64,000 nt of DNA from Tretioscincus oriximinensis (Eukaryota; Chordata; Lepidosauria; Squamata; Gymnophthalmidae): NCBI GenBank assembly GCA_022410635.1, contig JAJVDF010000018.1:4266231-4330230 (forward strand), written 5' to 3'. The position numbers were made by a program, and so were the translations under genes. Shown here one piece after another: positions 30,457 through 42,705 of the stretch. The notes below the pieces were generated by a model, which ran no database searches, was not told the origin of the DNA, and saw only the letters and a program-made list of their open reading frames with translations. Each line of letters starts with the position of its first letter. Position 1 is the stretch's first letter.

Positions 30457-30645
30457 GGGAAAGGGAATAAGTGCTGGAGGCACCCAATATGGAAAAGAAA
30501 TGACCTCCAGACACTGTGATATTTGCCTGACCCTGTGCTAAGAAATTTTGTAGGGGAATAAGTGAATAGAGGAATTTTGTAAGGGAATAATTCCCATGGA
30601 GCAGGATCAGAACAGATTAAAGAAGCGGAGGGGACTAAGATCCAT
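30457..30645 (+). repeat. Dispersed repeat shared with 59459-59615
   Basis: A stretch from AGGGGAAAGGGAATAAG, then TATGGAAAAGAAATGACCTC, CAGACACTGTGATATTTGCC, AGAAATTTTGTAGGGGAATA, TAATTCCCATGGAGCAG and GAGGGGACTA is repeated at 59459-59615 in the same orientation. This copy has a short internal duplication of GAATTTTGTA.GGGGAATA. The family is unknown. Confidence 0.75.
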
Positions 30646-32140
30646 TTATCTGTATGAAATCTCTTTTAGCTATCATGACAACATTTTACTGGTGTTCAGC
30701 TTATCAAGGTCTTCTCTGAAATTCTTAGCATACACGCCCAGATTTTTAAAAAGCTGAGAAGAAGAGAGGTAAAAAAAGGAGGAAAGGAAAGATTGGCAAC
30801 ACATTGCTGAGGCTAAGGCAGAAGTAATACTGGTGCACTACTGACCTGTCTATTTCTGTAGCAAAGGGCATATTTAAAATCAACTAGAAAACAAGTTTTG
30901 TAAATTATTTAAGATGTTCCATAAATATATTGGTCTCAATACCAAGGTTTCAGCTTTGCAAGACACTGAGTTAGCTGACAACGAGAATTTAAGGTGCAAT
31001 TATTGAATTATTTGTACTGAGATCAATAGACTAAATAAGGTTGATATTTAGAAGCTTTGTTGATACTTAGGAACTCTCAGTCTCTCTGGTTGATAAGCTT
31101 TATACAACTTATCTTTGTCAGAATAGTAAAAATGTACTAAAATTAGAACAGATGCTCAGTTTGAAAGCCAGCAGGGATTTAACCTGTCCCTCAGTATCCC
31201 TCTACCATCTTTTTGTCTGCACTGCACTGCTGCCTACCTCTGCCCCAAGGGTTACCAGATCACAAAATTGGGAAGCAGGAAAGGAGCATCAAAAAGTAAG
31301 AAAAATAGGACTGAAAGCATTGAAAAGATATATTCCTCCCCAAAAACACTCCCAAAATATCCCATTCCAAATATATGGCTATTTCCTGCTAAATATTGAC
31401 ATTTGCTAATGTCCCTAGTAATGCCCCATCTTTTAGTAACACAGCTTACTCAGAAGCATCTAGGGGAGATCTGGCACTTCATAATTTAAAGAGAAGGCCT
31501 TAGCAAGTATCCTATCTTCTACTGAGTGTGGAAACACAACACGTTTACTATCAGGTTTAGTATCTGCAGAGTATCAGCAGAACTGCCCAGGTAGGTAGTT
31601 CACATGTTTTGTAGCTTGTAAAATCTGCAGAAGCAGATTTCATCATTCCAAAGGAAGGTTCTTTATTTCTATACAAGTTCCATAAGCAAACCAAAGGTCA
31701 GGGTCACTAGCATACATTAAGTGGCCATCAGCAATAACAGTTCTTCTCTCAGTACAGCCTAGTATAGATAGCTGTAGCATAAGCATCCCATGATCCCACA
31801 GTTCTTATCACACCAGGTAGTGTGGAAGGTCATAATGTTTCCAGCTTCTGTGTCCCACCAAATCTTGACAATTATGCCTTGATGGGTTTTTTGTCCGTCC
31901 TAAGTCTTCATGCCCATCAGCTTCACAGAATGCTTCCTTGTCCTAGTGTTGTGTGATAGGGGCTGGAGACAGACACACATCTTATATCTAGCTTCAATCC
32001 TTAAAAATTGAACTAAACAAGTACTAAATCATTTTCCCCTGGTTGAGTCCAGTTCTTCAGGACCAAAGTTGGTTTAAAAACTTTTTCATCCCTTTCATGA
32101 TTTGATACACTTCAGTAAAGTGATATCAGAGCTTGGTCAT
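30646..32140. other. No feature recognised
   Basis: About 1.5 kb. The part around 31520-31970 has an LTR-like mix of an antisense AATAAAGAACC and complex sequence, but I could not find matching ends or a duplication. Nothing else stands out. Confidence 0.45.
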
Positions 32141-32149
32141 CCACATCCA

Positions 32150-32250
32150 TTAGGGGCCTGCCATAGTCTACACTAGCACATGGTTCCTATTCCAAGATAT
32201 GGTCCACGTTAAGGCATAGTGGGGACAGGATCTTTAATGCCTTCCTCCAA
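32150..32250 (+). repeat. Foldback family P, half copy
   Basis: GGGGCCTGCCATAGTCTACA, then CTAGCACATGG, TTCCAAGATATGGTCCAC and GTGGGGACAGGATCTT, matches the right half of the foldback at 41330-41501. The left half is missing. Confidence 0.55.
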
Positions 32251-33294
32251 GACTAAAAGAATCAGATATTGCAGTCTGATCTTGTGAGGGAGGTGTTCCA
32301 TTCCCTTGACCATTCTTCTTGTCCTTTTTCACATATTTTTTAACTATCTGATAATACATAAAAAGCATAACCCCCAATAATCTTAGCCCCTCTCTGCTTG
32401 TGTTTCAGTCTTGATTTTATTTTGGAATATAGCTGGNTGTTATTCCAGGATATAATCCAGAATAAAGACCAATGCAGTAAGGACCTTGGAGATACCTATT
32501 TCTTATAATCCCTTTTCATGTTGGGGTGACCTCAGGTAATAAAGTCCTTGCTCCAGTTTCATTCCTTTTTCTTTGTGATTATGGATAGATAATCAATTTG
32601 GGAAATATTAGAGTGATTTTCCTCAATACATATGATTAGTGGGAAAATTAAGGTGAAAGAGTCTACTCCCTAAATAAAAATGTGAAAGTGTGTGTGGAGA
32701 AGGGAAATGAAATGAAAAAGGACAGATTGGGGAGTGTCCTTCCCCCTGAGCTACAAATCTTTAATCAAAGATATTTCAAAAGTGGGGGATTCCAAAATTT
32801 ATTTGGAGTATGATCCTTTGGAAAATAAAGTGAAGCAAATGAATCCAAAGAACTGACTCATCTAGGAGGGTAAAGCAACTGAAAAATTATGTTGCAATGA
32901 TTTGAATGGGAAATTGGTTCACTTGCCCTCACTGATGCTAATTTCCAAATTTTCATTGCTGAATATAAATTAACATACACAGATTTGTACTTACTGGGTT
33001 ATGCCCTGACTTTCTTATATTATCTTGCAATTTTCCTGTTTAATGCATCTCTCCCTGTCCCATTTTTAACTGTTGAAAAGAAGCTTTTTAAAAAGTTATT
33101 ACTCATTTATAATACTTTGCATACAAGTCAGTGGTTTCCATCGTAGCTTAAAATCTATGTAGTAGTTCACTGTATATTTTATGGGGGGGAAATGATTGCG
33201 TTTACTCATAAGATACTTATTTGGAAGTAGGTATCACCAAATGTGAGGCTGTGTTTTACATGCCTGATGCCCTGTGCAGACAATTATTATTTTT
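32251..33294. other. No feature recognised
   Basis: Anonymous AT-rich DNA. The segment near 32422-32485 (TTTTGGAATATAGCTGG, then TTATTCCAGGATATAATCC) has a loose palindromic look and may be a MITE remnant. Confidence 0.45.
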
Positions 33295-33302
33295 ACTACT
33301 GG

Positions 33303-33673
33303 TAGGGTTGCGTGTGTGCGCGCAGCTGCTCCTTTGCTGGAGGTGGGGTTTCGCCCTGCTCTCAGGCAAGCGCACCGCCAACTCGTCTGCAGCGGAGCAA
33401 AAAATGCTTGGGTTTGTGACAGGAGAACAGAGCTGCCCTCTTGTCACAAACCCAGGCATTTCTCCTCTGCTAGAGGCGAGTTGGCGGTGCGCTTGTCTGA
33501 GAGCAGGGACCCCGGAAAGCGCTGCCGGGGTGCAGCCGTCAGCTCTGACGGCTGCTTTTCCTTTAAAATCCTGGATGAAAAAGCCGGGATTTTGCCTTAA
33601 AACCCAGAGGGGACTATATTTTAGTCCCCCAAACCGGGATTGTCCCGGTTTACTGGGACGTATGGCAACCCTA
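33303..33673 (+). mobile_element. GC-rich hAT-like non-autonomous element, copy 3
   Basis: The right end TATGGCAACCCTA and the left end TAGGGTTG are flanked by an exact 8-bp duplication, ACTACTGG (33295-33302 and 33674-33681). The centre is a foldback with arms of about 71 bases (33354-33425 and 33438-33508) around a loop of about 12 bases, containing GCTTGGGTTTGTGACAGGAG and its complement. The 3' part (CTTAAAACCCAGAGGGGACTA, CCCCCAAACCGGGATTGTCC) matches copies 1 and 2. The left end has lost the CCA of the inverted repeat and the outer hairpin. Confidence 0.88.
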
Positions 33674-33734
33674 ACTACTGGGCGTGTGCCTCCAGGAACA
33701 GCCCTGGTTGTCAGACCCTCCTGTGAACTAAAAA

Positions 33735-34055
33735 ATAGGAGGAGAAGGAGAACTGGGTTCTTATACCCAACTTTTCTCACCTTTCAAAGGGACTCAAAGC
33801 AGCTTACAAGGGTATTTTTTTCCCAAAGGCTGACATTCTATCTTCCCCACCTAGTTGTGGTGGTTCCCATGTATCTACTTGCAGTCAATTGCAATTTCTT
33901 GCAATTCTTGCTTTCAAATAGCTGGGTTGGCTAGAGCTACAGGCTAGGGGAAGGTGCTCACCCCTCCCCACATCCAACACAGGGCTTTGAAATCCCATAT
34001 CCCAGGTGAGAGTTGGATTCCTTACCGACTGAGCTATAAAATACAGGCCTGACCA
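33735..34055 (-). mobile_element. tRNA-derived SINE, family B, antisense
   Basis: On the minus strand the head reads TATAGCTCAGTCGGTAAGGAATCC, a tRNA-like A-box region, followed by a B-box-like GGGATTTCAAAGCCC. The body matches the copy at 58160-58480 block by block (CAAAGGGACTCAAAGC, GGCTGTGG-like, CTAGAGCTACAGGCTAG). The tail is GAA/GGA-rich on the plus strand. Its short open frames are not genes. Confidence 0.85.
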
Positions 34056-34164
34056 AATGTCCGCACTAATATATTTAGGAGTGTGGATAATACATTGCAT
34101 AATATAATTGTCTTAAATAAACACATTTATTTCCCTAAAATACATAGTGCTTACTATATTACGG

Positions 34165-35058
34165 AGACTATTAGAATAATAAAATAATAGTTTTGGAAGG
34201 GACCTCCAGAGTCATCAAGTTCAACCCCCAAATGCAGGACACACTAAACCAACCCAGACAGATGGCTGTCCAGCCTCTTTTTGAAGACTTCCATCAAATG
34301 AGAACTCCTTACTTTCTATGTGTATTTTTTTACCTTTATTGTCAGAAAGGCTTTTTTTTCATATTTAATTTGTCTCTCCCTTGCAATTTCATCCTATTGT
34401 TCTTAGTCCTTCCCTATGCCAATGAGAACAAATGTGCCTCTTGTCTGTGACAGCCCACCAGATATTTTCAGACAGCTATCAGGACTCCTCTCAGTCTTCT
34501 CTTTTGCAGACTAAACATCCCTAAATCCTTTAACTGTTCCTCCTAGGACATGGTTTCCAGACCAGTCACCATCCTTACAACTTTTCTTTGAAGTTGCTAG
34601 AGTTTATCAATGACCTTTTTAAATTGGGGTGCCCGGAACTAAACTCACCAAAAAGTGTTGAGGAGAATAAGTACTTCATGCATTCTAGACTTTGTGTACA
34701 CTGCTGACTCATGTTTAATCTGTGATCTACTGATACACCCAAGTCCTTTTTCACATGTGCTGCTGCTGAGATAGATTCCTTCCATTCTATACATGCTATT
34801 TTCATTTTTCTTGCCCAGATGTAGGACCTTGCACTTCTCCTTGTTAAATGCCATTCTGTTTGTTTCAGCTCATTGTTCAAGCTTGTCTGCATCATTTTGA
34901 ATCCCCCCTCTCTCTTGTTTAGTATTGGCAACCCCTCATAGCTTTGTGTCTTCAGCAAATTCAATCACTTCCCTTCAATTCTCTCATCTAAGTTATTTAT
35001 AAAAATGTTTAACAGCACTAGGCCTAGGACCTTATGGTACCCCATTTAAAACATTATG
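34165..35058 (-). mobile_element. CR1 LINE 3' region, antisense
   Basis: The plus strand starts with TAGTTTTGGAAGGGACCTCC and TCAACCCCCAAATGCAGGA. These are the reverse complement of a CR1 3' end of the ATTCTATG lineage, although its octamer array has decayed. Further in come the reversed phrases GTCCTTTTTCACATGTGCTGC, GTAGGACCTTGCACTTCTCC and CATTTTGAATCCCCCCTC, matching the antisense of the ORF2/3' UTR of older CR1. Several stops and an indel make it inactive. The minus-strand frames at 34575-34964 are remnants of this copy. Confidence 0.85.
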
Positions 35059-37500
35059 CCAGTTGGATTCCAGCACCACTCGTGCTATTGCCTAAACAGA
35101 ACAGAATTAAGACTTTGGTCCCCTTCAGCCTACAGGGTAAAACCCGAAAAGGAGTTTAAACCCAAAATAACCCAATTGCCTTTCCGTCCATATTTACTCC
35201 CAGATCCATGGGGAGCTAATGGGAGGAAGGCTGGAGGGATGAGGAAGCAGCTATTGTGCATGGCAGCCAGCTGCGATTCTGCCATCCTTGATGGCTGGCA
35301 TCTTCTCATGGTACTGGAAGTCCCGCAACAGTGTGCTACACATCCAGGCTGCAGGCAGTTTTCTACCATATGGAAACAGCAGCTATTTGATGTTGGAAAA
35401 CATTAGCGATCTGTTATTTTGTTACAAAGAAGTTTTTCCCCAGATGGATCCTGGTAGAACAGCGAAAGCTCCATTGTCTTGTGTGGCAGAAGCATCATGA
35501 TGATCCTACCAACCTGGTGGGAGAACCTTGTGGAAGTTGGAATCAATATTGTCTGATCTTTTATTCCTTGGCTTTCAGGGGGGGGGGGGGGTTGTTTTGT
35601 TTTTAAACATTCTTGGCTCATAATTTTTCCCTAGGAACAGGCTACATTTAACTGACACACCTCCCAGGGGGAGAAATATTTTCACTAGGATCTGCGCAAG
35701 AACCCTGTTTGAGATGCAGTACAACTCATCATTCCAGCATCAGTTTGTCCTTCTAAATGGTATTGAATTGAGACTATTGTTTCCTTTTGTTTTAGTACAT
35801 CCACAGTGAACAATGTCATGGATTCAGAGCCAGACGTGCATGCATTTAAAGGCTGCAATTGCTGGAATAAGGAACCCTGATGCCCCTTATAAATGAGCAG
35901 TCACTGTTCTCCTCCCTTCTTCTCTCCATCACTGTCTTCAGAAACTCAACAACAGTCTTGAATCAGAGAGGTAAAAAAAATCTAAGTGCAAGAAATGACC
36001 CTTTCCCCAAATTTAATCAGTAAGGGTCACTTAAGTGACAAGCCAAAAATAACAATGACAGCAGACTGGATTGTAGCAACTTCTAGTGGAGCAATAGTGC
36101 CATCTAGGGCCTACCACACAGAGTACAGACTTCCCTAAATCACATCAAATCATCGTATGTCTGGCTGCCTCTGCACAGGTAGACATGAAAAAGGCAATTC
36201 AATGGCAGCTTAGAGGTATAGTGTAAGGACACTTTTATTATCCAAGCTCAATTCCTCATTAAAACTGTTTAATGTGGGTTAAAGTCTGTGGTGTGCAGAA
36301 TGTGCACATCTAAACTGCTAGGCCCTGTTCTGCTCCCCTCCTCCCCTTATCTCCTCCCTTGTGCTCCTCTCAACACTTGCCAGTCTAGTAGTAGGAACGA
36401 CAGTTGTGGCCAGCAGGAACTGTGGCAATGGCAGTAGTCAGGAAAGGCTTTGCTTGCACTGGCCCATGCAGCCAATTGGCACTTCTGTGCCTCAGCAAAT
36501 AGGACCGTGGGAGGAGTACCGGTCAATTAGCAGCAGCTGAAGCAGTTCTGGCTTGCCCCAGATTATCAGTTCCTGGAAGAGCACAGGCAGAAGCAAGCAG
36601 ACTCCTTCATAGGATCACCCTTCACTTTCTGAATTGGGCCACCAGACTGATGCATGAATGTCAGCTGGCTCTGTCTACTTTTGTTCCAGCACCCATGTCA
36701 GGTGCCCATCCAGATATGCTTCCAAACCTGGGCTGGGGTTTGGGGGTATTGCTTGAGTCAGCTTTATGCATATTCCAATTCTTCCAGCGTACTCTTGGAT
36801 AATCAGTCTGTGATTTTAAATGATTGGATTTGATAACCCAATTTTTTAAACCTAGCAGATATTGAAGTTCACTTCTGTTGTAGAGTTTGATGTGACGCTG
36901 TGTTGGAAATAGAAGAAGATGCTGGTCAGTGCTCACATGGATGCATGACAACCAGTGGAATTGCCCTGGCAGAGAAGACAAAGAAACTGCTCACTTTCAA
37001 AGAAGCTTTCAGCTGCCAGCAGCCTTCATTCCTGTTTCTGAAGCCAGAGGTGGGCATGCACACCAGCAGGTAAGTAACGTGGGTGGGACATGTAGGCCAA
37101 GTGAGCTATCACTGTAACTGCCAATGATAACCAGCTGGCCACCATGTGGTTGAACAAGTGGTGCCTGCTCTCCTTATTATCAATGTTGCCATTGTCACCA
37201 ACAACCAGGTGCATACAGACCTAGTTAGCAGTGCCTGCTGTACTTGCTGTTGCTACTGGCACCAACTGGCCATCCAGGCAGGCTGAGTGGTGCCTATCCT
37301 TACAGTTGTGCTCCCAGTAAGTGCTAGAGGGAGGCAGTGGTCAGGGGTCAAGGGCCACACACAGGTAACCATCTTGATGGGTATGGGGGGGGAGGTTAGA
37401 ATACACTTTAAGCATATACTTACTATGAAACCTTGTATGAACTGCTGTTCCACCCTTTGTAACTATTTAAACCTATTGTAATTGCTAAACTTCAATAAAT
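35059..37500. other. No gene recognised; one poly-G run
   Basis: About 2.4 kb of anonymous DNA. A run of 14 G bases lies at 35578-35591. Between about 37050 and 37330 loosely repeated CTGGCCACCA, GTGGTGCCTGC and GTGCCTGCTG-like words suggest an eroded GC-rich repeat. No repeat ends were found. Confidence 0.45.
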
Positions 37501-39034
37501 ATGTTAATAAGGTGTGGGGAGAAGTAAAAATAAGGGGAGAACTAAACACCTGCAATTCTTTTAAAAAAATAATCTGGTCCTGTTTGGGGGGAGGAGGCAT
37601 AACAGGGGATGAGGGAAGGGACATGTCCTAGGTGGGACCATGGTCTGGTGGTGGAAAGAGGTCTTCAGGATTTTTAGTACAGGAGAAAATTGTTGTTCTG
37701 GGCCTGTTTCCTAATTAATTTCTGTTTTCCATTATTCCTGCAGTACCAGTTTATCTGAATTGTTTTAATTGCAACCCTTGTCATGGGCTGTTAAGTCAGC
37801 TTATTTATGGTATTTTCACAGTCTTAATGATTTTCAGTGGAGGGAGAATTTCCCTTTTTTTATTCGGAATGCTTTTCATCAGTTGAAAGTTGCTGGTCCT
37901 AGAACCTTATTTGGGTGCCTAGTGGAGAGAATACCATAACTGTGTGCTTTTTTCTGGGCTTGTTTTTGATCTCATTTTTATAAATGATTGTTAAGTAATT
38001 GTTTATATCTAAGCATTCACAGGATTGTGGAACTGGCTAGTGCCAAGTTACAATATAGTTCAGTTTAATACAAACTTTTCTACGCAGACTGACACATAGT
38101 AATATTCAGACTTTGGGTGCAGCCACATGATGATTCCCAACATTTTCCCTGGAGCAATGTTCCACATCTCTCTTCAGGCCACATGTATTAATGGAGGTTT
38201 CACTAGCATTTACCATGAAGCCGAAGAAGATCTGCAATAGTGATCTCCTATTACAGGTCTTTTCCGTCTGCATAACGACAGCCTTGCATGCTCCATTTTA
38301 AGATGCCTGCAGCCCTGTGGTGTGTCTGCCCTCACAAGAGGAGACAAGAAGCATGGAAGATGCCAACCAACAGGACTGCAGGATAACAGCTGGGCAGGCA
38401 TGCGCAGTTCATTTCTTCTGCATTCTTCTCATTGCCTCTCTGTGCAACTCCAGAGAGAGCTATGTCCCCTATTTTTTCTAGCAAAAATTGAGGTTGCTTG
38501 CAGACTGCAGATTTCACTTGCCTTCATCCTCCATGTGCACAGGACCTCAGATTAGCAACTGTAGAAGTTGCAATTCAATTTTTAAAAAAATGAAAAATGG
38601 TCATTCTTTCTAGTCATCTTGACATATCAAAAATTGGATTTGGGCTCTTTCATGTATCAGTAGTGTTTCTTTTGAAAACACAGTTCTAATGACATCATCT
38701 TTGTCCTAACAAATTGAAAGAGCCTCTGCAAGTAGAAGCAACCAGTTAGGATTTTTTTTCTGCCTGACTCAGCATTATGATTCTTTAGCAACGACTTAAT
38801 CTTAGGTAAATACACTTCCCCCCTTTTCTTAGGAAGTTGTGAAAACTTTTTAAATCTCTTTCGAGATCAATGTACTTCTGATCTTTCTAGATCAATGCAC
38901 TTAGCCTTAAGAGTTCAACCTGCAGGGGTCTTATTGCTACAATGAAATGTGTACTCCAGCATCAAAATTTAGATTTTTACTCAGTTTGCTAAATGAAGAA
39001 TCCTAAACTATTCAATTTGATTAGCATTTGAAAA
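37501..39034. other. No feature recognised
   Basis: About 1.5 kb of anonymous sequence. The phrase GGGTGCAGCCACATGATG near 38116 resembles MITE ends seen at 45857 and 50985, but no matching second end was seen. Confidence 0.45.
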
Positions 39035-39268
39035 GACAGTAGAAGAAGAAGAGGAAGAAAAAAAGAGGAAAAAGAGCAAGAAGAAGAAGGATTTTATACC
39101 CCACAGCCTTCTGTTCTTTTCTTCAACCTTGTGAAGTAGATGGGGCTCCAGAGAACTGTGACTAACCTATGATCACCCAGCTGGTTTCAACGAGTAGGTC
39201 AGAATCAAACCAGAAGGCTTCCAGATAAGCATCTGACACTCTATCCACAAGAGAAATAGCTACAAACC
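39035..39268 (-). mobile_element. tRNA-derived SINE, family A-like, antisense
   Basis: A GAA-rich tail is followed by GGATTTTATACCCCACAG, then AGAACTGTGACTAACCTATGATCACCCAGCTGG, and a reversed B-box-like GAATCAAACCAG. On the minus strand this gives the family A order: boxes, CCAGCTGGGTGATC, ATAAAATCC, tail. It ends near a reversed A-box region GACACTCTATCCACAAG. Confidence 0.75.
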
Positions 39269-40120
39269 AAAAGAAAGTTCCCAGAGTTTGTTGACCCATC
39301 TCTCTCTCACACATACACACACATACAAGCATACCCACACCTACACCCATAGGTATGTGGTGAGCCATGATCTCCATGGCATTCCTTTTGATGCTATAAA
39401 TTCTATTTCTCTCTGGACCAGTTTAGCAGGGGATCTGAGGTTAGTGGTGCACAAAATGTGTTACCCAAATGAGTCCTACTTCTACTAGACGGAGCTTCAC
39501 AGGGAGTATGAGCATCAAGGCAGGGTGGCATGATGGGGCAGTGTGGGGAGCAGTGATAATGTGGGACAGTAGGCAATAATGGAGGGCTTTGGGTGCTGTT
39601 TACACAGAAGCTGTCCAAGGAAAGGCCTTCTAAATGAGCAACCTTTTTTTTGTATGGTAGGGACACTGAGAGCAGCCATGCAGTAACTTTCAAAGAACTT
39701 AGCTGCCCTGTGAAATATTCTGAATTACCAAGTCAGGGAGCCAGCACATTTGGAAGGCAAGTCTCCTTAATGTCTCAACATATTGGAGTCTGAAAACCTA
39801 ACAAAACAACAACATCGTAATTAAATAATTACCAGTATATGCATTGCTGAAAGGAATGGAACTGATGTGCTATATCGAAAGAGAATGTCAGCTTGCATAA
39901 AATTTGCATTCTGTACTATGTACATGTAAGTGAAAATAGATGTGACCAGTTGACCTGTCTGGGCAATTTAAGTTGCCTTCGTTGCTATTTACTGTTGATC
40001 AACGTAGGCTTTTCAGCCCTAACTTAGCCTACACTGGCATATAAATGGCAAGTCCCTATTCAAGAAATATTGCAAAGGAAGACGAATGCAGAATGGATCA
40101 TATTCAAAGCATATCATTTT
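39269..40120. other. No feature recognised; short CA-rich run
   Basis: Imperfect ACAC/ATAC units occur at about 39303-39350. A half copy of foldback family P (TAGCCTACACTGGCATATAAATGG) lies near 40026-40070. The remainder is anonymous. Confidence 0.45.
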
Positions 40121-40124
40121 CTTA

Positions 40125-40490
40125 GAATGCATCTACACAGCAACCCTAAATTAATTTGGAATAACATTCACTGCTCAAACCTCTGGACAACACCTAAATT
40201 GCTGTGAGGTAAATGTGAGCCACAGCTGGGCATTTTAAGAGCTGGAAATAGTAAATGCTGTTGTGAGTGCATACATGGCTGCATTTTCAGGCTCCATACT
40301 TGTGCACTGATTCTTCTCACAGTGGTACTTACCAGTAGAAATGGTAAGTACCATCACTTTAAGCAGAAAAAAGTGCTCAAGGAACTCTTTCTCCCACCAT
40401 ATCGTTTCTTTATTCTGGGGCTGTAGTGGGATTATGTGGCAATCCCATCACAGCCTCAGAATAAAATTGAATGGATGTGGCTTTAAGGTT
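40125..40490. mobile_element. Possible MITE with internal hairpins
   Basis: The stretch runs from GAATGCATCTACACAGC to GAATGGATGTGGCTTT, weakly inverted ends of the type seen in other MITEs here. It holds two hairpins: TGGTACTTACCA with TGGTAAGTACC near 40323-40356, and 24-base arms at 40410-40433 and 40441-40464 that pair at 21 of 24 positions. No target duplication could be defined. Confidence 0.4.
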
Positions 40491-41155
40491 TCCTTCTGTT
40501 TGGATTGAACAGGTTTTCAGAGAAATGCCCTCTGTAAAAAATGAGATATGACCATAACATTGCTGAGGTCAGTGAAGCAAAAAACAATGGTTCATTAAAA
40601 GCTTCGTTTGCCTTAACAAATGCTTAAAGATCCCCAAGTTCACTAAGCTCTGCTGCCACTGTCCTATACCCTTGGTCTATAGCTTTAGCAACATCTTCTT
40701 GCTTCAACTGTACAGTTACTAACTAGATCTGACATTGGTTATTTTTTTAAGTTTCTATGTATGCTTTTGCAATCAAATTAATGTTGGAGATTTAGCAGGA
40801 AAAGGTCATATTCATTATGAAACTTTAACACAAAATATGCATTTGGATGGGGGTGGCGAGTGTCTTGAACCCTAGGACTTTGAATCTGAACTTCTGCTCT
40901 CAGCAGTTTCAGTATTTTCATACACAGGCATTTTAATGTCATTGGCATCAAAGGTTTGTCCTTTGCATACTAATTGTTTCAAGCTGAAATAAATGACCTC
41001 TTGCTGTTCCACCAATTTCATTCTCAACCAAGTGACACTTACTCTCAATCCCCAGCATATGTTCTTTAGATGCATTCTGCTGCCTTTTTTTTAATATGGA
41101 GACATTGTTCTAGACATGTTTTAGATACCCTTACCCTTCTTCCTTGAAGTTATAC
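40491..41155. other. No feature recognised
   Basis: Anonymous DNA with one short minus-strand frame (40872-41075) of no recognisable family. Confidence 0.45.
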
Positions 41156-41159
41156 AAGC

Positions 41160-41260
41160 TAGTTGCTTTCTCCTCCTCTTCTAATAGTAAATTCCATAGA
41201 GCAGTAACTCTCTGGGGGGAAAATGCTTTCCCTATCAGTCCAAACCCGAGAATAACATAT
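41160..41260 (-). mobile_element. CR1 LINE 3' UTR scrap, antisense
   Basis: TAGTAAATTCCATAGAGCAG followed by TCTCTGGGGGGAAAATGCTTTCCC parallels the antisense CR1 text at 47775-47822 and 61425-61460 (AAATTCCACAG, CCCTTTAGATGAAAAAATACTTTCCC). Confidence 0.5.
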
Positions 41261-41329
41261 GCTGGTTGCCCCTGTGAGATATAACTCAGAAAGAAACTTT
41301 CAGCGCCTCATCTCTTATATCATTAGATA

Positions 41330-41501
41330 CTATCCCCACTAAGCCTTACTCTGGGCTATATCTCAGAATAGGTGCCTGTCATCTATATGCACGTATAGAC
41401 TATGGCCTGAATGGGGCTGGCCATAGTCTACACTGGCATGCAGATGACACAGCTTTGCATCAAGATATCCAGAATAAGGTTCAGTGGAGACAGGGCCTTA
41501 A
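41330..41501. mobile_element. Foldback element, family P, full copy
   Basis: Inner arms (41375-41406 and the complementary segment from 41419 to 41450) pair at 26 of 32 positions around a short loop. Outer pairing of CCCCACTAAGCCTTACTCTGG with the right side (CCAGAATAAGGTTCAGTGGAG) extends the palindrome over almost the whole element. The same structure is seen at 11305-11475. It is non-coding. Confidence 0.7.
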
Positions 41502-42600
41502 GGAATTACAGTATCTGCACACATGAAAAAAGCAGTTCGGCAGAATGTGAATGCCACACATTTAATGTGGATTTGATGTTCCAATATGTGGATACCACAT
41601 ACTTCTAAACTGCTTTGGAGCTGCCTCTTCTGTGTCTCTTGCAGCAGCCTCTCCAACTGTTCAAGATACAGAGAAAGCACAAAATCCTGGCATTATGCTG
41701 GAACCTTAACAGTGAGTGGTAATCCCTGGACTGAACTATTTTAGAATGAGTGCGGTAATATGATATTGGATGGACGATACTCTGTTTCAAAAAAGTTTAT
41801 TCATTCAAAATTAGTTCTATTATAATCTTTATGTTGATATGCACCCAGGATAAAAACTCTACAAATATGAGAACTGTCCATATGCAGTTTGAAGTGGCTC
41901 TCAGTCTGGGAAAAGGTCATACTGTGCTATAACTCATGATTTGGAATGATCCACATGACTTAGCAAATTATATTCATATCAGGCCACAGCGCTACATTTT
42001 CCTCTGCAACTGCATTGAATGCATAATTAGTCAAGAGGCTTAATGCTGATTTTAGCACTATGAAATTGCCCTTTATGCACATTTTCATACCCAGTAGAGC
42101 CACTAATTCTAACTTCAGATCAAAACAGATACTGATTGACAATTCGGCTATGCAGCTAAATCCAACCCAAACTCATCTGTACTTTCCAAATGCCTCTCTC
42201 ACTGCAGAAAATTAGTGTTTATTTTGTCTTTATTTATGGCTTCCAACATTTGTATCATCACTCTCAAAAGCTTTCTCTATGTGAAATTTGCACTGGTAAA
42301 TTATTAAAATGTTATCAAGTCCTTGCAGACATGGTCTGCATTTCCCCTTATTTCTATGGGATGGGGAATAACATCATTTCTTTTATAGTTTAGGTTTTGT
42401 TCAGATTTCTTACACTCAGCAGTCCTTCTAGATAGAAATATCCCCAAATTCACCTTTATCTACTGTATATGAGAGTGATGGTAGATTGGGTTTAATCGTG
42501 AGGGCACAGGGAAAGAACAAATGCACGTTACTGTTCAGCATTGTTTAACATAAAAAATTAAACAGAATAAATAGAATCAACAGTGGTTTATTGTTTTAAA
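41502..42600. other. No feature recognised
   Basis: Anonymous AT-rich DNA. A weak palindromic feel around 41530-41610 (ATGCCACACATTTAATGTGG; ATGTGGATACCACAT) may be another MITE remnant. Confidence 0.45.
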
Positions 42601-42705
42601 ATGTTCAGCAAGAGGGCTAGTAGCACTTGGAGATTAACAAGAGAAAGGTAGGTGGCATGAGATTTTGTAGACAAGTCTACTTCAAATGTTGTATTTGATA
42701 ACAAC
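42601..42705 (+). repeat. Reptile interspersed repeat fragment
   Basis: AGCAAGAGGGCTAGTAGCACTTGGAGATTAACAAG, then GGCATGAGATTTTGTAGACAAGTCTACTTC, match the start of 25680-25870 and the fragment at 6587-6660. Confidence 0.6.

Noticed and set aside
31520..31970. Possible LTR on the minus strand
   Set aside because: An antisense AATAAA is present, but I could not find paired TG/CA ends, a promoter or a target duplication.
33221..33934. 237-codon plus-strand ORF, the longest frame
   Set aside because: It covers the GC-rich hAT-like copy and the adjacent SINE; no transposase or other domain is encoded, and an opposing long frame exists because of the foldback.
35578..35591. Run of 14 G bases as a G-quadruplex
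   Set aside because: A pure homopolymer gives no distinct G-tracts with loops, and such runs are often sequencing-length artefacts.
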